A stretch of DNA of 64,000 bases, taken from NCBI RefSeq assembly GCF_000372725.1, contig NW_005202303.1, positions 126,418 to 190,417 on the forward strand, written 5' to 3'. The position numbers were made by a program, and so were the translations under genes. The first letter of the stretch is position 1. The number at the start of each line of letters is the position of its first letter. Of the stretch, positions 29,455-39,454 are shown one piece after another. The notes beneath the pieces are model-generated. The model made no database searches and had not been told where the DNA came from. It was given only the letters and a program-made list of their open reading frames with translations. Source of the stretch: Emiliania huxleyi CCMP1516 (Eukaryota; Haptophyta; Isochrysidales; Noelaerhabdaceae).

Positions 29455-30154
29455 TGTGCACTGTGGGTCTGTGGGCGAGTCCTCACACTCACCCGGTGTG
29501 GAGGCAAAGTCAGCGCCCTCCTTGAGCCTAGCCGCGATGTAGCCGGTGAGCGGTATCAGTGCCGCTGCATGTGGTCTCGGTTTCGCAGGCACACCCATGG
29601 TCTCACAGTGTGCCTGCGGGCAGTTCTCTCTCTCAAGTCGGCAGTGGCCAGTGAGGGCGAGCCCATTTGCGGTGTGCGGATGACTGTGTGTTCTGCGTAA
29701 CACCCCCCAAATAACAAATAAATTCCCCCTTTTTTCGAGCTGAGAGGTTTTGGGATTTCGCTCCCGCGCAATCAAGTCATCAACGATGGCGCGAACGGCC
29801 GAAATGCGAAAAAGCGCGGTGGTAGCAAGCACGATGGAGGTGCGTCTTTCCCATGCTATCGCGCCCCCGAGCGCGAACTATGCACGGGCCCGGCTCGCCC
29901 GCTAGTTGGGCCACCCGGCACACCCCGCCCCCCACCTGCCGGCTTACCTGCCGTCAGTTCACGGGGGATCGCCTCAACTGTCAGCAACTGAAATCCACCA
30001 GCTTCAGCCTCGCCTCACAGCTGGTCGGACGCGGGTTCTTAAGGGTCGCACATGCCGGCCATGACGTCTGCCAACCGGCCGTTCGCAGGAGGTAGCTTCG
30101 CACGACCCCGACAACTCCGAGAAAATGGCCCGCGCGAAAAGTGCGCGCCGGCGG
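29455..30154. other. No gene seen
   Basis: Mixed sequence with short frames on both strands only. Ends at the first copy of the 266-bp duplicated segment. Confidence 0.4.
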
Positions 30155-30420
30155 GGTTACTTCCCCCAGGATTGGTCTTCTCTGCCTGCGGGAACACCCT
30201 CGGGCGGCCGGGTGGGGCTGCGGCTGGAGCTAGCATGGCTCGATAGAGCCGAGACCCCGTGTTGAGGCGGCGCTCCTGTGGGCGGCTGTGGAATCGGGAG
30301 ATTCGACCTTAGATCTCCAGTTATCTCATCCCAGTGGATGGACGTCCGGACGTCCCTTTGTGTTCCTCTCGCCGTCCGCCAGCGAGACGCTCTGTCGCTG
30401 GCGGCCGCAGTTTTCTGTGA
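30155..30420 (+). repeat. 266-bp segment D, copy 1
   Basis: Begins GGTTACTTCCCCCAGGATTG and ends GCAGTTTTCTGTGA. I find it identical, base for base, to 30887-31152. A 45-bp inverted piece of it lies at 27979-28023, and its 3' end recurs inverted near 58690-58735. Confidence 0.9.
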
Positions 30421-30516
30421 GGTGGGAGGAGAGGAGAGGACGCAGTGAAGATGGCGCAGCAGCAGGCCCCGCCAGCTGCGCAAGCGCCCATCGTCGTCGT
30501 CGTTGACGAAGTTCAG

Positions 30517-30886
30517 GGTGGAACCCATTACAATCACCACACAGGGTGGAACCCATCATAATCACCACACAGGGTGGAACCCATCATAATCACCACACAG
30601 GGTGGAACCCATCATAATCACCACACAGGGTGGAACCCATTACAATCACCACACAGGGTGGAACCCATTACAATCACCACACAGGGTGGAACCCATTATA
30701 ATCACCACACAGGGTGGAACCCATTACAATCACCACACAGCTACCCGGCTTGCGAGTAGGGAGGAGGAGGCTGCGCTGCGCAAGCACGGGCGGGAGGGGC
30801 TTCTCCTGCGGAGTCGTGCGTGCGCAGGGCTCCTCTTTGCTTTCTTCTACTCCCTACTATCATCTCGTTCCCGTCCTACCAGAGAA
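30517..30886 (+). repeat. 28-bp tandem array (B) plus right inverted arm
   Basis: Eight units of exactly 28 bp (each starting GGTGGAACCCAT, filler CATAATC or TACAATC, ending ACCACACAG) fill 30517-30740. The arm 30741-30886 follows and is the inverted partner of 27225-27369. A frame through the array encodes a repetitive His/Thr peptide that is an artefact of the repeat. Confidence 0.9.
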
Positions 30887-31278
30887 GGTTACTTCCCCCA
30901 GGATTGGTCTTCTCTGCCTGCGGGAACACCCTCGGGCGGCCGGGTGGGGCTGCGGCTGGAGCTAGCATGGCTCGATAGAGCCGAGACCCCGTGTTGAGGC
31001 GGCGCTCCTGTGGGCGGCTGTGGAATCGGGAGATTCGACCTTAGATCTCCAGTTATCTCATCCCAGTGGATGGACGTCCGGACGTCCCTTTGTGTTCCTC
31101 TCGCCGTCCGCCAGCGAGACGCTCTGTCGCTGGCGGCCGCAGTTTTCTGTGACCCACCCACCTCTCCCCTGTGTTTTGTCTGGGGAGGGGCTTCTCCTGC
31201 GGAGTCGTGCGTGCGCAGGGCTCCTCTTTGCTTTCTTCTACTCCCTACTATCATCTCGTTCCCGTCCTACCAGAGAAC
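30887..31278 (+). repeat. Segment D copy 2 and short-form arm
   Basis: 30887-31152 duplicates 30155-30420. Then, instead of the 28-bp array, come about 30 bases (CCCACCCACCTCTCCCCTGT...) and a copy of the arm (31183-31278). The same array-less arrangement is found inverted at 58610-58735, suggesting that it is the older form. Confidence 0.8.
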
Positions 31279-32886
31279 GCACTTTTCCTCTCAGGCTGTG
31301 GCTGCTGCCCTGGCCTCCCTGGCGCGATCAGGAGGACTTCCTCCACTGGATCGAGAGCGGCATGGGCGTCGGGCATCTCGGCGGCTCCAGTCTGCTCCCC
31401 ACCGACGCTTCACCTCAGCCAGCAGCGCGAAGCTCTCCTTGTGGAGGGACGCCCGCTGGACGGCCGATTGAAACACAGTCTGCCACGACGAGCTAAATCT
31501 AATCGTTAGGCCGCGAAACGGCCAAAGAACGCACGTTTAGCTTACTGGAAACGCGCCTTGGAGATTTTACTCTCTCCAATACGAAACAGCCGCCACTGCG
31601 ACGAGGTGCCGCCGCCGCCGCCCGGCGCAGCAAATGTCGAGCCCAAGCGGGCCAATCTCCAAGATGGAGCGTGAGGAGAGGAAACGGACCAAGGTCGCAG
31701 AGCGGGCCGCGGCGGCGGCGGTGAGGGCCGCCTAGGCGGCGGCGAAGAAGGAGGCCGCGGCAGCAATAGCGGCGGTGAGAGTGGTGAGGGAGGCTGCGGT
31801 CACAGCGCAGCAAACGTCGCTGATGGGGTGGCTCAACTCGACGGCGGCCCGAGCCCGAGTAGTGACGCAGCTCTCGGCATCCCCTCGCTCCGAATGAACA
31901 CACCTGCATGCACGGCCCCTCCCTCACCGCCTCTCGCGCCCACCCGCGAGTGGCTCACGTCAGTAGAGGGCGGCCTGGTTCGAGAGGGACAAACAACAGG
32001 AGAGCAGTCCAGTCTCCCGTCCGACAGTACCCGCCCTCCCAACAGCGCTCCCCTCTCGGCCACTCGCCGCTCCCAGGATCCAACCCCGCGCGCGCCGCCA
32101 CTCATGACCGCCACTCGTTCCCGGTCGCACACCCTCGCCGCATACGACCACCCTCCCCCGCGGCTTTGTGCGCGCTTCACTCTCGCACCACACGCACCGC
32201 ACGTCCCACTCTCGCCCCGCGCGCCGGCTCGCAGGGCAGGCCAGCGGACTCGCGGGGCGACTCGCAGGGCGCGCCACCGCAGCCATCGACGGCCCTCCAG
32301 CGGGCGACGGCATCGACGACGACTACGCCTCCGACGGGCGGCAACCCGCACCCGCTTAGCAGGGCTGCTCGCGGGGCACTGGTGCGCTGCTCGACGCGCC
32401 GCGACCGGTGACGGCCTCAGGGCGGGGAGGCGAGCCGGCTTGGCTGTACAGAGCGGGCTCGGCGGGATCCGCAACTAGGGGGCGAACCCAACCGTGCGGA
32501 GAGAAAACCGTGCCCGCATCGAGGCACGAGCCCAGAAGACCACGCCTCGTGCACTCGGCTCGTCGGAGGGTAACCAGGATGGCTGCGGTGGCGGGGCTGT
32601 AAGGACCACTCTCTGCGAGCGCGTCGGCTGTGTCACATCGTGCTGCACCACGCAGGAGATCGCAACGCGCCCACTCGCCCACCGTTTACTTTCGGTGCAC
32701 TGCCTCGTTTCACTGTCTTTGATAGCGCGGCCCACACACTACAACCGGGCTTGACTAACCGGGGGCCAACACTCGCCACGCCTCTCCTCGGAGCACACAC
32801 GTCTCGCAAAAGAGAGAGACGGGGGCGCGACTGGGGCGCGCCGAGAGAGAGGGGGCGAGAGAGAGAGAGAGAGAGAGCTGGGCGGT
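31279..32886. other. No assignable gene; decayed coding-like patches
   Basis: A plus frame near 31644-31730 reads MSSPSGPISKMEREERKRTK and KVAERAAAAAVRAA, hits an in-frame stop, and continues KKEAAAAIAAVRVVREAAVT to QQTSLMGWLNSTA. This looks like a relic. The remainder (31900-32480) shows overlapping Ser/Arg/Pro frames on both strands. A GA microsatellite lies at 32848-32878. Confidence 0.35.
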
Positions 32887-34242
32887 CTACGGCCCCTCCC
32901 CCTTCTTCTGCTTCTTAGCAGCAGCAGCGTCCAGGCGGCGCCGCGCGTCGAGGCGGCGCCGCGCTTTTTCGACCTCGGCATAGTTGTTGCCGGGCGGGTC
33001 GGGGCGGACGGGCCTCGCCGCCCGCGGGTGCGCCTCGCCGCGGGCCATGTGCCCGCCACGCCGCTGGCTGAAGAGCGGACGGAAACCCCCCCGTGCCAGG
33101 TCCACGGGCCTGGGGACGCCGCTGTGGTATACGAACGCCGCCTGCTGCTCGTCGGAGCGGGCGGTGGCCTCGGCGCGCGCGGCGAGCTCGGCCTCGACGG
33201 AGGCCTGCTCCACGAGCATCTGCTGCCACTCGAGGAGCGTCCAGCCGGTGCGCCGCGGGGCGGTGCTCGCGTCCGCGGCGGCCGGCAGCGGCACGGCCGT
33301 GAGCTGCCCCGACGCGCCCTCGAGCGGCTCGCGGCACATCGGGCAGGTTGCCTCGTCTGCCTGCTCGAGCCAGCCGGCGATGCACCCGCGGCAGAACACG
33401 TGCAGGCAGGTGGTGGCGACCGGGTGAGAGTCGATCGGCTCGAGGCAGATGGGGCAAGTGAGGGCCAGCTCGTCCGCGGCGGCGGCGGGGGCGGTGGCCT
33501 GGGCCGCGAGCGCGCGCGCGCGGCAGAGGGCGGCCTCCTCCTCGGTGGCGAAGCTGCCGAGGCTGATCTCGAGTCGGTCGCGCCGATAAGAGGCCCGGAA
33601 GGGCAGCCGCGCTCGCGTGCCCGCGGTCCCCACGCCCAGGAAGCGCGTGGTCTCCCCCGGCCACCGCCCCGAGGGCCCCGACGTGGGCAGCACCAGCCCC
33701 TCCGCCGCCGCCGCCTCCAGCGCTGCAGCAGCAGTCATCGGCGGCAGCGCCTCTGCGCACTTGGCCTCCGCCGCCGCCCGGCCCTCGGGCGAGCGGGCGT
33801 AGCAGAGAGCGGCAGCCTCAGCCGACGAGAAGTAGCCGAGGTTCACGCTCTTGCGGCTGCGCTGCACCCGTACCATGAAAGGCAGTCTGAAGGCCGGAGG
33901 CGTTTTGAAGACGCCCACAAAGCCCGAGCCGTTCGTATGCAGCTCCAGCCCCTCCTTGGCGGCCGTCGCTCGGGCCTCGTCGCTCGTCATGTTCTCCTCC
34001 TCCTGCAGCGCCTCCGCCTCGGCGAGCTCGGTCGCATGTTTCTGCCCCTCGGGCGAGGTCGCGTAGCAGTACGCAGCCTCCCGCGCCGTCGCAAATCGGC
34101 CGAGGACAATGTTGACGCTAGCGCGCGAGACCGTGACAACGTAACGCCGCGTAGGGTCCTTGTTGGGCACTTCGTAGACGCACTTGTAGCCGGTCTTGGT
34201 GTCGGCCTTTACGAGTTTGACGGAGGGCTGCGGCTTCAGCAT
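32887..34242 (-). CDS. Three AP2-like domains followed by a RING finger
   Basis: About 451 residues from the ATG at 34242 (upstream in-frame ATGs exist at 34311 and 34269). Three AP2-type DNA-binding repeats can be read: GYKCVYEVPNKDPTRRYVVT with LGRFATAREAAYCYA; GFVGVFKTPPAFRLPFMVRV with LGYFSSAEAAALCYARSPEG; and RFLGVGTAGTRARLPFRASY with LGSFATEEEAALCRA. Then comes a complete C3HC4 RING: CPICLEPIDSHPVATTCLHV, FCRGCIAGWLEQ, CPMCREPL. The tail is basic (KARRRLDARRRLDAAAAKKQ). The combination suggests a DNA-bound ubiquitin ligase in the nucleus; that role is inference. The antisense frame is a shadow. Confidence 0.85.
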   Translation of the reverse strand: MLKPQPSVKLVKADTKTGYKCVYEVPNKDPTRRYVVTVSRASVNIVLGRFATAREAAYCYATSPEGQKHATELAEAEALQEEENMTSDEARATAAKEGLELHTNGSGFVGVFKTPPAFRLPFMVRVQRSRKSVNLGYFSSAEAAALCYARSPEGRAAAEAKCAEALPPMTAAAALEAAAAEGLVLPTSGPSGRWPGETTRFLGVGTAGTRARLPFRASYRRDRLEISLGSFATEEEAALCRARALAAQATAPAAAADELALTCPICLEPIDSHPVATTCLHVFCRGCIAGWLEQADEATCPMCREPLEGASGQLTAVPLPAAADASTAPRRTGWTLLEWQQMLVEQASVEAELAARAEATARSDEQQAAFVYHSGVPRPVDLARGGFRPLFSQRRGGHMARGEAHPRAARPVRPDPPGNNYAEVEKARRRLDARRRLDAAAAKKQKKGEGP

Positions 34243-34311
34243 GGTGTCACGCTGTGCGGAGCAAACCATTTCTTTGTTTGCAACAAAATTGCCGCGTAAA
34301 TCTGCGATCAT

Positions 34312-35637
34312 TTCTTTTGGGGGGGGGGGGGGGGGCGCAAAAGCTCACAGGCCGCCAACGGGTCGGATTTAAGTGTGGTGTTGGATATGCCTGTCTATTT
34401 ATTTATCGCCAGAGGCCGTGCTTGGAGAATGCCTCGTAATGCTGCTGCGCCTGTGGATTGAGCCGCGGCGCAAGCTCCATTGGTGAGCTGCGGTGGCGCG
34501 CCGGCCGCTTCATGAATAGTCCGGAGAGGCGGCTCGACGCGTTTTTTTGATATTTCATCGTCGTAGCTACTTTGCCCCTGTCTGCTATAGGCTATAGCCG
34601 CAGCCACACTCCCAGCTGCTCGGTGTGAACAGAGTTCGTACACCGAGCAGAGGGTAGAGGGAGCAGCTCGAGATCCCTTGAGAGTTCACGCGGAGTCGGC
34701 TGGGGCTATACCAGACAGACTTTGCCCGAGTGATCTGTGATCTGTAAGGGTCCGCCCGCAGGCGCATTTTGGGGTGCCCGGTGCCGAACCTGTCGGACCT
34801 TAGGACAGCGTTGTAGATCCCTGGGCGAGGGTATCCATTCATCCTTTGGCCGTTGGGTAGCGAGGATTGGTGTGACGCGATCCACGCAGGCGTGTTTTCT
34901 GACGGCCGACCGCCAGTGCACGGAGTTGCCCCTTCTCCGACTGCCCCGGCTAGTTCACGAGTTTCGCGGGAGTGACCCCATGCGTCAAACCCGAGACCTA
35001 GCGCGGGTGGGTTGGAGGGGGGCTCGCTGCAAGGAAGGGCTGTGCGTCAAAACACAAAGCCGCGCATCATTTCTTTTGTGGGAGGATACTCGCATCACAA
35101 CGAGCCAGTCGTTAGAGGTTTAATTATTCCAATTGGAGAGCGTGGCACTGCTGAGAAAAAATTACTCGTCCGCAAGTCCCGCCTGTCTCTTTCCGAGTCC
35201 TCCCAGGCCTACTCCTCTGCTCCTCGTGCTCGTCGGCAAAGCTGACACGTGCTGCTAGAGATCGACGAAATCCCGTTCCCCTGCTGGAATGAAAACCACC
35301 GTCTTCTTTGTTTTTTTTGAGCTAAACTTCGATGTTAGTAGAAACAAGCGAAGGCACACACAACATGACGCCAAACGCACGATCGCACGCACCGCACCGC
35401 ACCCAGCACCCGCGCCCGCCCCGCCTAGGCGGGAAAGAGATGAGGAGATGGGACAGCGAAGGAGGAGCGAAACAAACACGTATGGGAGGGTTCAGTTGTG
35501 CGACCGTCACGCTGCCCGGCGTTTCTCACTTTCCGGGACAGCCCCGCCCTTGTGAGGCAGGAAAGTGACGGCTACCTCGCACGCCCTGTTGCTTCTACCC
35601 CGACGGACTCGGGCCCGGTGCTTCGACGCAGCACAGT
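34312..35637. other. Mostly non-coding; one weak ORF
   Basis: A run of 19 G lies at about 34319-34337, just upstream of the AP2-RING start. A plus frame 34737-35123 (128 residues, Cys/Arg-rich, RWVARIGVTRSTQACFLTAD) is open but unrecognised. ATTTATTTA near 34397 resembles the retroposon tails seen elsewhere. No RNA gene recognised. Confidence 0.35.
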
Positions 35638-35803
35638 GTGCTTCGTGGTAGCATGAACTCAGAACGGCCCCCCGAGAGCGCCTCTTCGACGCCCACGGGT
35701 CCCGGGGGGTCGGAGGGGTTGCGAGAGGGCCCCGGCTATTTTTTGTTTGAATCCCGGAGGCCGTTAGAACATGAATTGACGTTCCACGTGCCCGTCCACA
35801 GCC
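35638..35803 (+). pseudogene. Paralogue of the 28-kb Tudor-like fragment, N-terminal part
   Basis: Encodes MNSERPPESASSTPTGPGGS and EGLREGPGYFLFESRRPLEH, then ELTFHVPVHSH, matching the minus-strand copy at 28250-28640 but without the retroposon. The match ends at about 35803, and the Tudor-like part is absent. Confidence 0.55.
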
Positions 35804-35812
35804 ACGGACAAC

Positions 35813-36600
35813 ATGCTAGCCCAGCAGGCCGCTCCCACCGCCGCCCGCGGCGGAGGCAAGGCGGCAAAGGGTGGCAAGGGCGGCGGCAAGGGCGGTGGCA
35901 AGGGTGGTGGCCGTGGCGCACCAGACCCGCTTTGCGCCGCCGCCCTCAACGCCCGATACTCGGTTAGAGCCGGCGGAGCGACGGCGGCAAAGGTGCGGCC
36001 GCCGGCGACCTCACACGGTGTCGAGCGCCGTAGAGACGGCCCCGAGAGCCGCCACCAGGTGTGCCACGACCGCGGCCGCGAGGCTCGTGGCGATGGATGC
36101 GCCAGACCCGCTTTGCGCCGCCGCCCTCAACGCCCGATACTCGGTCAGAGCCGGCGGAGCGACGGCGGCGGAGACACGGAGTTGCGGCCGCCGGCGACCT
36201 CACACGGCGTCGAGCGCCGTAGAGACGGCCTCGAGAGCCGCCACCAGGTGTGCCACGACCGCGGCCGCGAGGCTCGTGGCGATGGATGCGCCAGACCCGC
36301 TTTGCGCCGCCGCCCTCAACGCCCGATACTCGATCAGAGCCGGCGGAGCGACGGCGGCAGAGTTGCGGCCGCCGGCGACCTTCCCCTCGACCACGCCGCC
36401 GACCCGTCGACAAGCACGCGTGGACTGCCATCGAGAAGAAGGAGAAGGAGGGCGGCGCATCCGGAGCCCGCGGGCGCGGCGTGGGCGGGCGCGGGCGCGG
36501 GCGGGCGCGCGGGAACCCCGCCAGCGGAGGCGACAATGCCTCTGGCGGCTCTGCAGGCGGCACGCGGCGCGCCCCTCGCCGGTCTCCCGCACGCTCCTGA
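35813..36600 (+). CDS. Basic Gly/Lys protein start with a threefold 180-bp repeat
   Basis: From an ATG at 35813 the product starts MLAQQAAPTAARGGGKAAKG and a GGK-rich stretch, then APDPLCAAALNARYSVRAGG. The DNA from 35921 repeats at 36102 and 36291 (periods of 181 and 189). Because 181 is not a multiple of three, the first repeat is in a different frame from the second and third; those two share a frame and encode DAPDPLCAAALNARYS twice, joined by RLVAM. A coding role is therefore plausible only if splicing restores the frame, or if the repeat is a recent local triplication. Function unknown. Confidence 0.35.
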
Positions 36601-36849
36601 GGGCCGAGAGGGCCGAGAGGCGGGGTCGGTGACCCGGGGGCATGGGCGGTGCGGCCCGCGCCGCGCGCGGGCGCGTGGCAGCCCGTGAGTGCCGAGATCG
36701 GGTCTGTGCTTCGACGTAGCATGGGCCCCCGGAGGCCCATCTACAGCAGCGGCGAAGTGAGCGTGTTTGTGGTGTTGGTGTGACGTCTGAGCTTGGATCT
36801 GTGACTAAAGCCGGTTACCACTGATGGATCCCCACCCGAATAACACACA

Positions 36850-39247
36850 GTGAGCGCCCCAGCGCTTCACTACGCCCTCCGCGCGAAATCGCTAGTGGTG
36901 CTTTGTGGCAGCACATTGTGCTTTGTGGCAGCACGGGTGCGGTGCCCGAGACCGCCGACGCCGACCGCCCATTCCCCCTCCTCGTTCCCCCCTCGGCGAG
37001 CCGATGATCGTCGAGCCCTCTGTCCTGCGCGCCCCCGAACCCCCCCCCCCCTCCCCCCCCCCCCCCACACACACACCGCCGCCGCCGCGCGAGCGCCGCG
37101 CGGCGGCACCAGCTCAAAAGAAAAGACTCGGGTGGATAATGCTGACGGCGCCGTTGCTGCAGTCGTTGCTGCAGTGTCTGATCGTGCCACCGCTTCTAAC
37201 GGGACGCGGGACCCACACAACATGTCCATCCACGTTGTCTTCAGCGCCGAGTGCAACCACGCGATGACGTGGCAGGCCGCCGGCCTCTTCCACTCGCACC
37301 GCGCAGTCGGACAGCCCGGCAACATCACACGGCTGCTCGCTTGCTCCGAGGAGCAGAGGGCCGACTACCGCGGCATGGAGCTGGGCCCGACATTTGTGCA
37401 TCACAACATGCGACACGGCCACCCGCTCATCGACGAGGTCGGCTACCCTTCGTACAACAAGCCGGCGAGCGTCATGTTTTGGCTCGAGGCGGTCGAGCCA
37501 GAGGAGGAGTTCATCGCGCTGCTCGACACCGACATGCTGCTCCGCGCGCCGCTCGACCCAACCGCCCTAGGCGCGACGCGCGGCCGCGTCGTCTCGGCCG
37601 AGTACGCTTATCTTGTCGGCACGGAGAAGCCCTTCGCGTCGCGATTCCTCGAGGCGGAGGCGGTCCCGCTGGCCGCCCGCTGCGGCGGCTTCCACATCTT
37701 CCACCGCGAGGACCTCCGGAGGATAGCGCCGCTGTGGATCGAGTATACCCGCCGCGTCCGCGCCTTCGCAAAGGCGGAGCCCGATGCGTACATGGACGAG
37801 TCCTTCCAAGACTGGGCAGCCAAGAAGGGGACGGTGTCCGCGGCGGACGCATCTGTCAAGCGGAGCCAGGCGCTCTGGCAGGCGGAGATGTACGGGTACG
37901 CCTTTGCCGCCGCCTCGGTCGGCGTCTCTACGATCGTGCGCGGTGACACCATGCTGTACCCTGGCTACGTGCCGTCGCCCCTCGCGCTGCCCTCCATCCT
38001 CCACTACGGCACGGACTTTTACCTGGAGAGGCAGCTGCCCGGGACGTTGCCGCGGGGCATCTTTGGCGAGCACGCGCCCGCCGCCGGCGCGTCGCGCGAG
38101 CAGTCTCACATCTACTTCAACAAGATGGCGCGTCGCGACTCCGATGTGCTCTGAGAGACGCCCGGACACTCTCGCTCACGCGTCCTCGGCACTCGCCTCC
38201 TCTCAGGCGCTGACCTCGCTCGACCTCTTTGCGTGCGCCGCCTCGAGCGGAAGGCTCGAGCGGAGAGCCGGCTCCGAGAGTGGCGGCTCGCGCGGCTTCT
38301 TCTTCTTCCCTCTCCCTCCGCCGGAAGAGCAGCTGCACGGCCGCTCGCTGCGCGACCTGCTCGCGCTGCAGCACCTCCGGCTGCTCAACGAGGCCTTCTG
38401 CGGCGTCTACAACGCACACTGCCCCAGAGGGGAGGCAGGCGTGGCGTGCCCCGACGTCGCGGCGCCCGTGGCGCGGCACTGGAGCCGCAAGCCCGTCGGG
38501 CGGCTCGACCCGCGATCGCCGCTGGTGAGCTACTGGGACGAGGCTTCGTGCGGTCCGCGCGGCGACGACGCCGTGAGCCGTGCTACGGCCGAGTGTGGCG
38601 GTGAGGGCTACTCCGTGGTGGCGCGCGTACCGTACGACGAGTCGTCCCGCGGCTTCGCGGCGACAGACGAGTCGGGCTGCAACTACTATGCGTATCTCGT
38701 CCACGAGTGCGACGCTGAGGCGGGGGGCGCGGCGGAGGGGGCGGGGAAGAGTGCCCTACAGGCGGCCGCGATCGCCGCTGCCGGTCCGGGCTCGGCGCTC
38801 GACGCCGTGATCGAGAGGGGCTGCAGCGGCGCGGACCGCGCCGAGTGCTCCGCGCCTGCCAAGGCTGGTCACTGCCTCAAGAACTTCGAGTACATGACCT
38901 TCTCGTGCCCGCGCGCTTGCGGCCTCTGCAGATTCGACGCACGCGAGCTCGACCTGCTTCTGGGACCGCGCAAGTTCCACGGCGAGCTTGCGGCGGACGT
39001 CCGGCGAGAGTACTTGCGAGTCCGGACGCGTCTGGCGAGCTATCTCGTCGCCGCGGAGCAGCAGGCTCGGTCAGCGGCGGAGGACCCCGGCACCCCAGGC
39101 ACTTGTGCGGTTCCACAGCCTGACGGCAGCGAGAGGGCAGACGGCGAGCATGACGGCGAGGACGAGGTGGACGAGAACGAGGAAGGCGAGGGAGGCGAGG
39201 GAGGCGAGGAAGAGGAAGGCGATGAGCACGAAGAGGAGGTGGACTAG
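36850..39247 (+). CDS. Peptidyl-serine alpha-galactosyltransferase-like (SERGT1/GT96) with ShK-like end
   Basis: Two exons, about 36850-38145 and 38207-39247, join in phase 0 across a 61-nt GT-AG intron. The catalytic part begins at MSIHVVFSAECNHAMTWQAA (37222) and follows SERGT1 closely: GQPGNITRLLACSEEQRADY, YPSYNKPASVMFWLE, LLDTDMLLRAPLDP (acidic DxD-type site), CGGFHIFHREDLRRIAPLW, EMYGYAFAAASVG, MLYPGYVP. The second exon adds about 340 residues with a ShK-like six-Cys module near its end (CSAPAKAGHC, EYMTFSCPRACGLC) and a Glu/Gly-rich acidic tail. SERGT1 adds galactose to serine of Hyp-rich glycoproteins in the secretory pathway. The N-terminus is unclear: no in-frame ATG before 37222, so a 5' exon (perhaps at 36721, with donor GTGAGC) is likely. 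Confidence 0.75.
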
Positions 39248-39357
39248 AACATAGCAGACAAGAGAGAGTATAGAGGGCTACCCAGCCGACGCAGAGTATA
39301 AAGTTAAACTAAAGTTTTTAGTTTAAAAAGAAGCCGCCACGCACAACTTTCGCTAAG

Positions 39358-39454
39358 TAACGAATACGTGCGCACACTGTACCTCTGTGTTCGTGCGTTG
39401 CCCATCTCTACGGGAGATGACTGCTCTATTTATTTATTTATTTAACGAATACGT
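39358..39454 (+). mobile_element. Short retroposon with 12-bp target-site duplication
   Basis: TAACGAATACGT occurs at 39358-39369 and 39443-39454. The 73 bases between start GCGCACACTGTACC and end in an ATTT repeat tail. It looks like a 5'-truncated retroposon. Confidence 0.7.

Noticed and set aside
30517-30740. CRISPR-like array
   Set aside because: The 28-bp units are contiguous without unique spacers, in a eukaryotic setting; it is a minisatellite.
30574-30997. His/Thr repeat protein encoded by the 28-bp array
   Set aside because: 28 is not a multiple of three, so all frames read similar repeat peptides; no start context or flanking coding character.
33028-34299. 423-codon plus frame opposite the AP2-RING gene
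   Set aside because: Gly/Arg-rich shadow; the minus strand has complete RING spacing and AP2 repeats.
34630-35120. Possible structural RNA (rRNA or SRP-like)
   Set aside because: Lower repeat content drew attention, but no conserved rRNA, tRNA or SRP core motif could be found.
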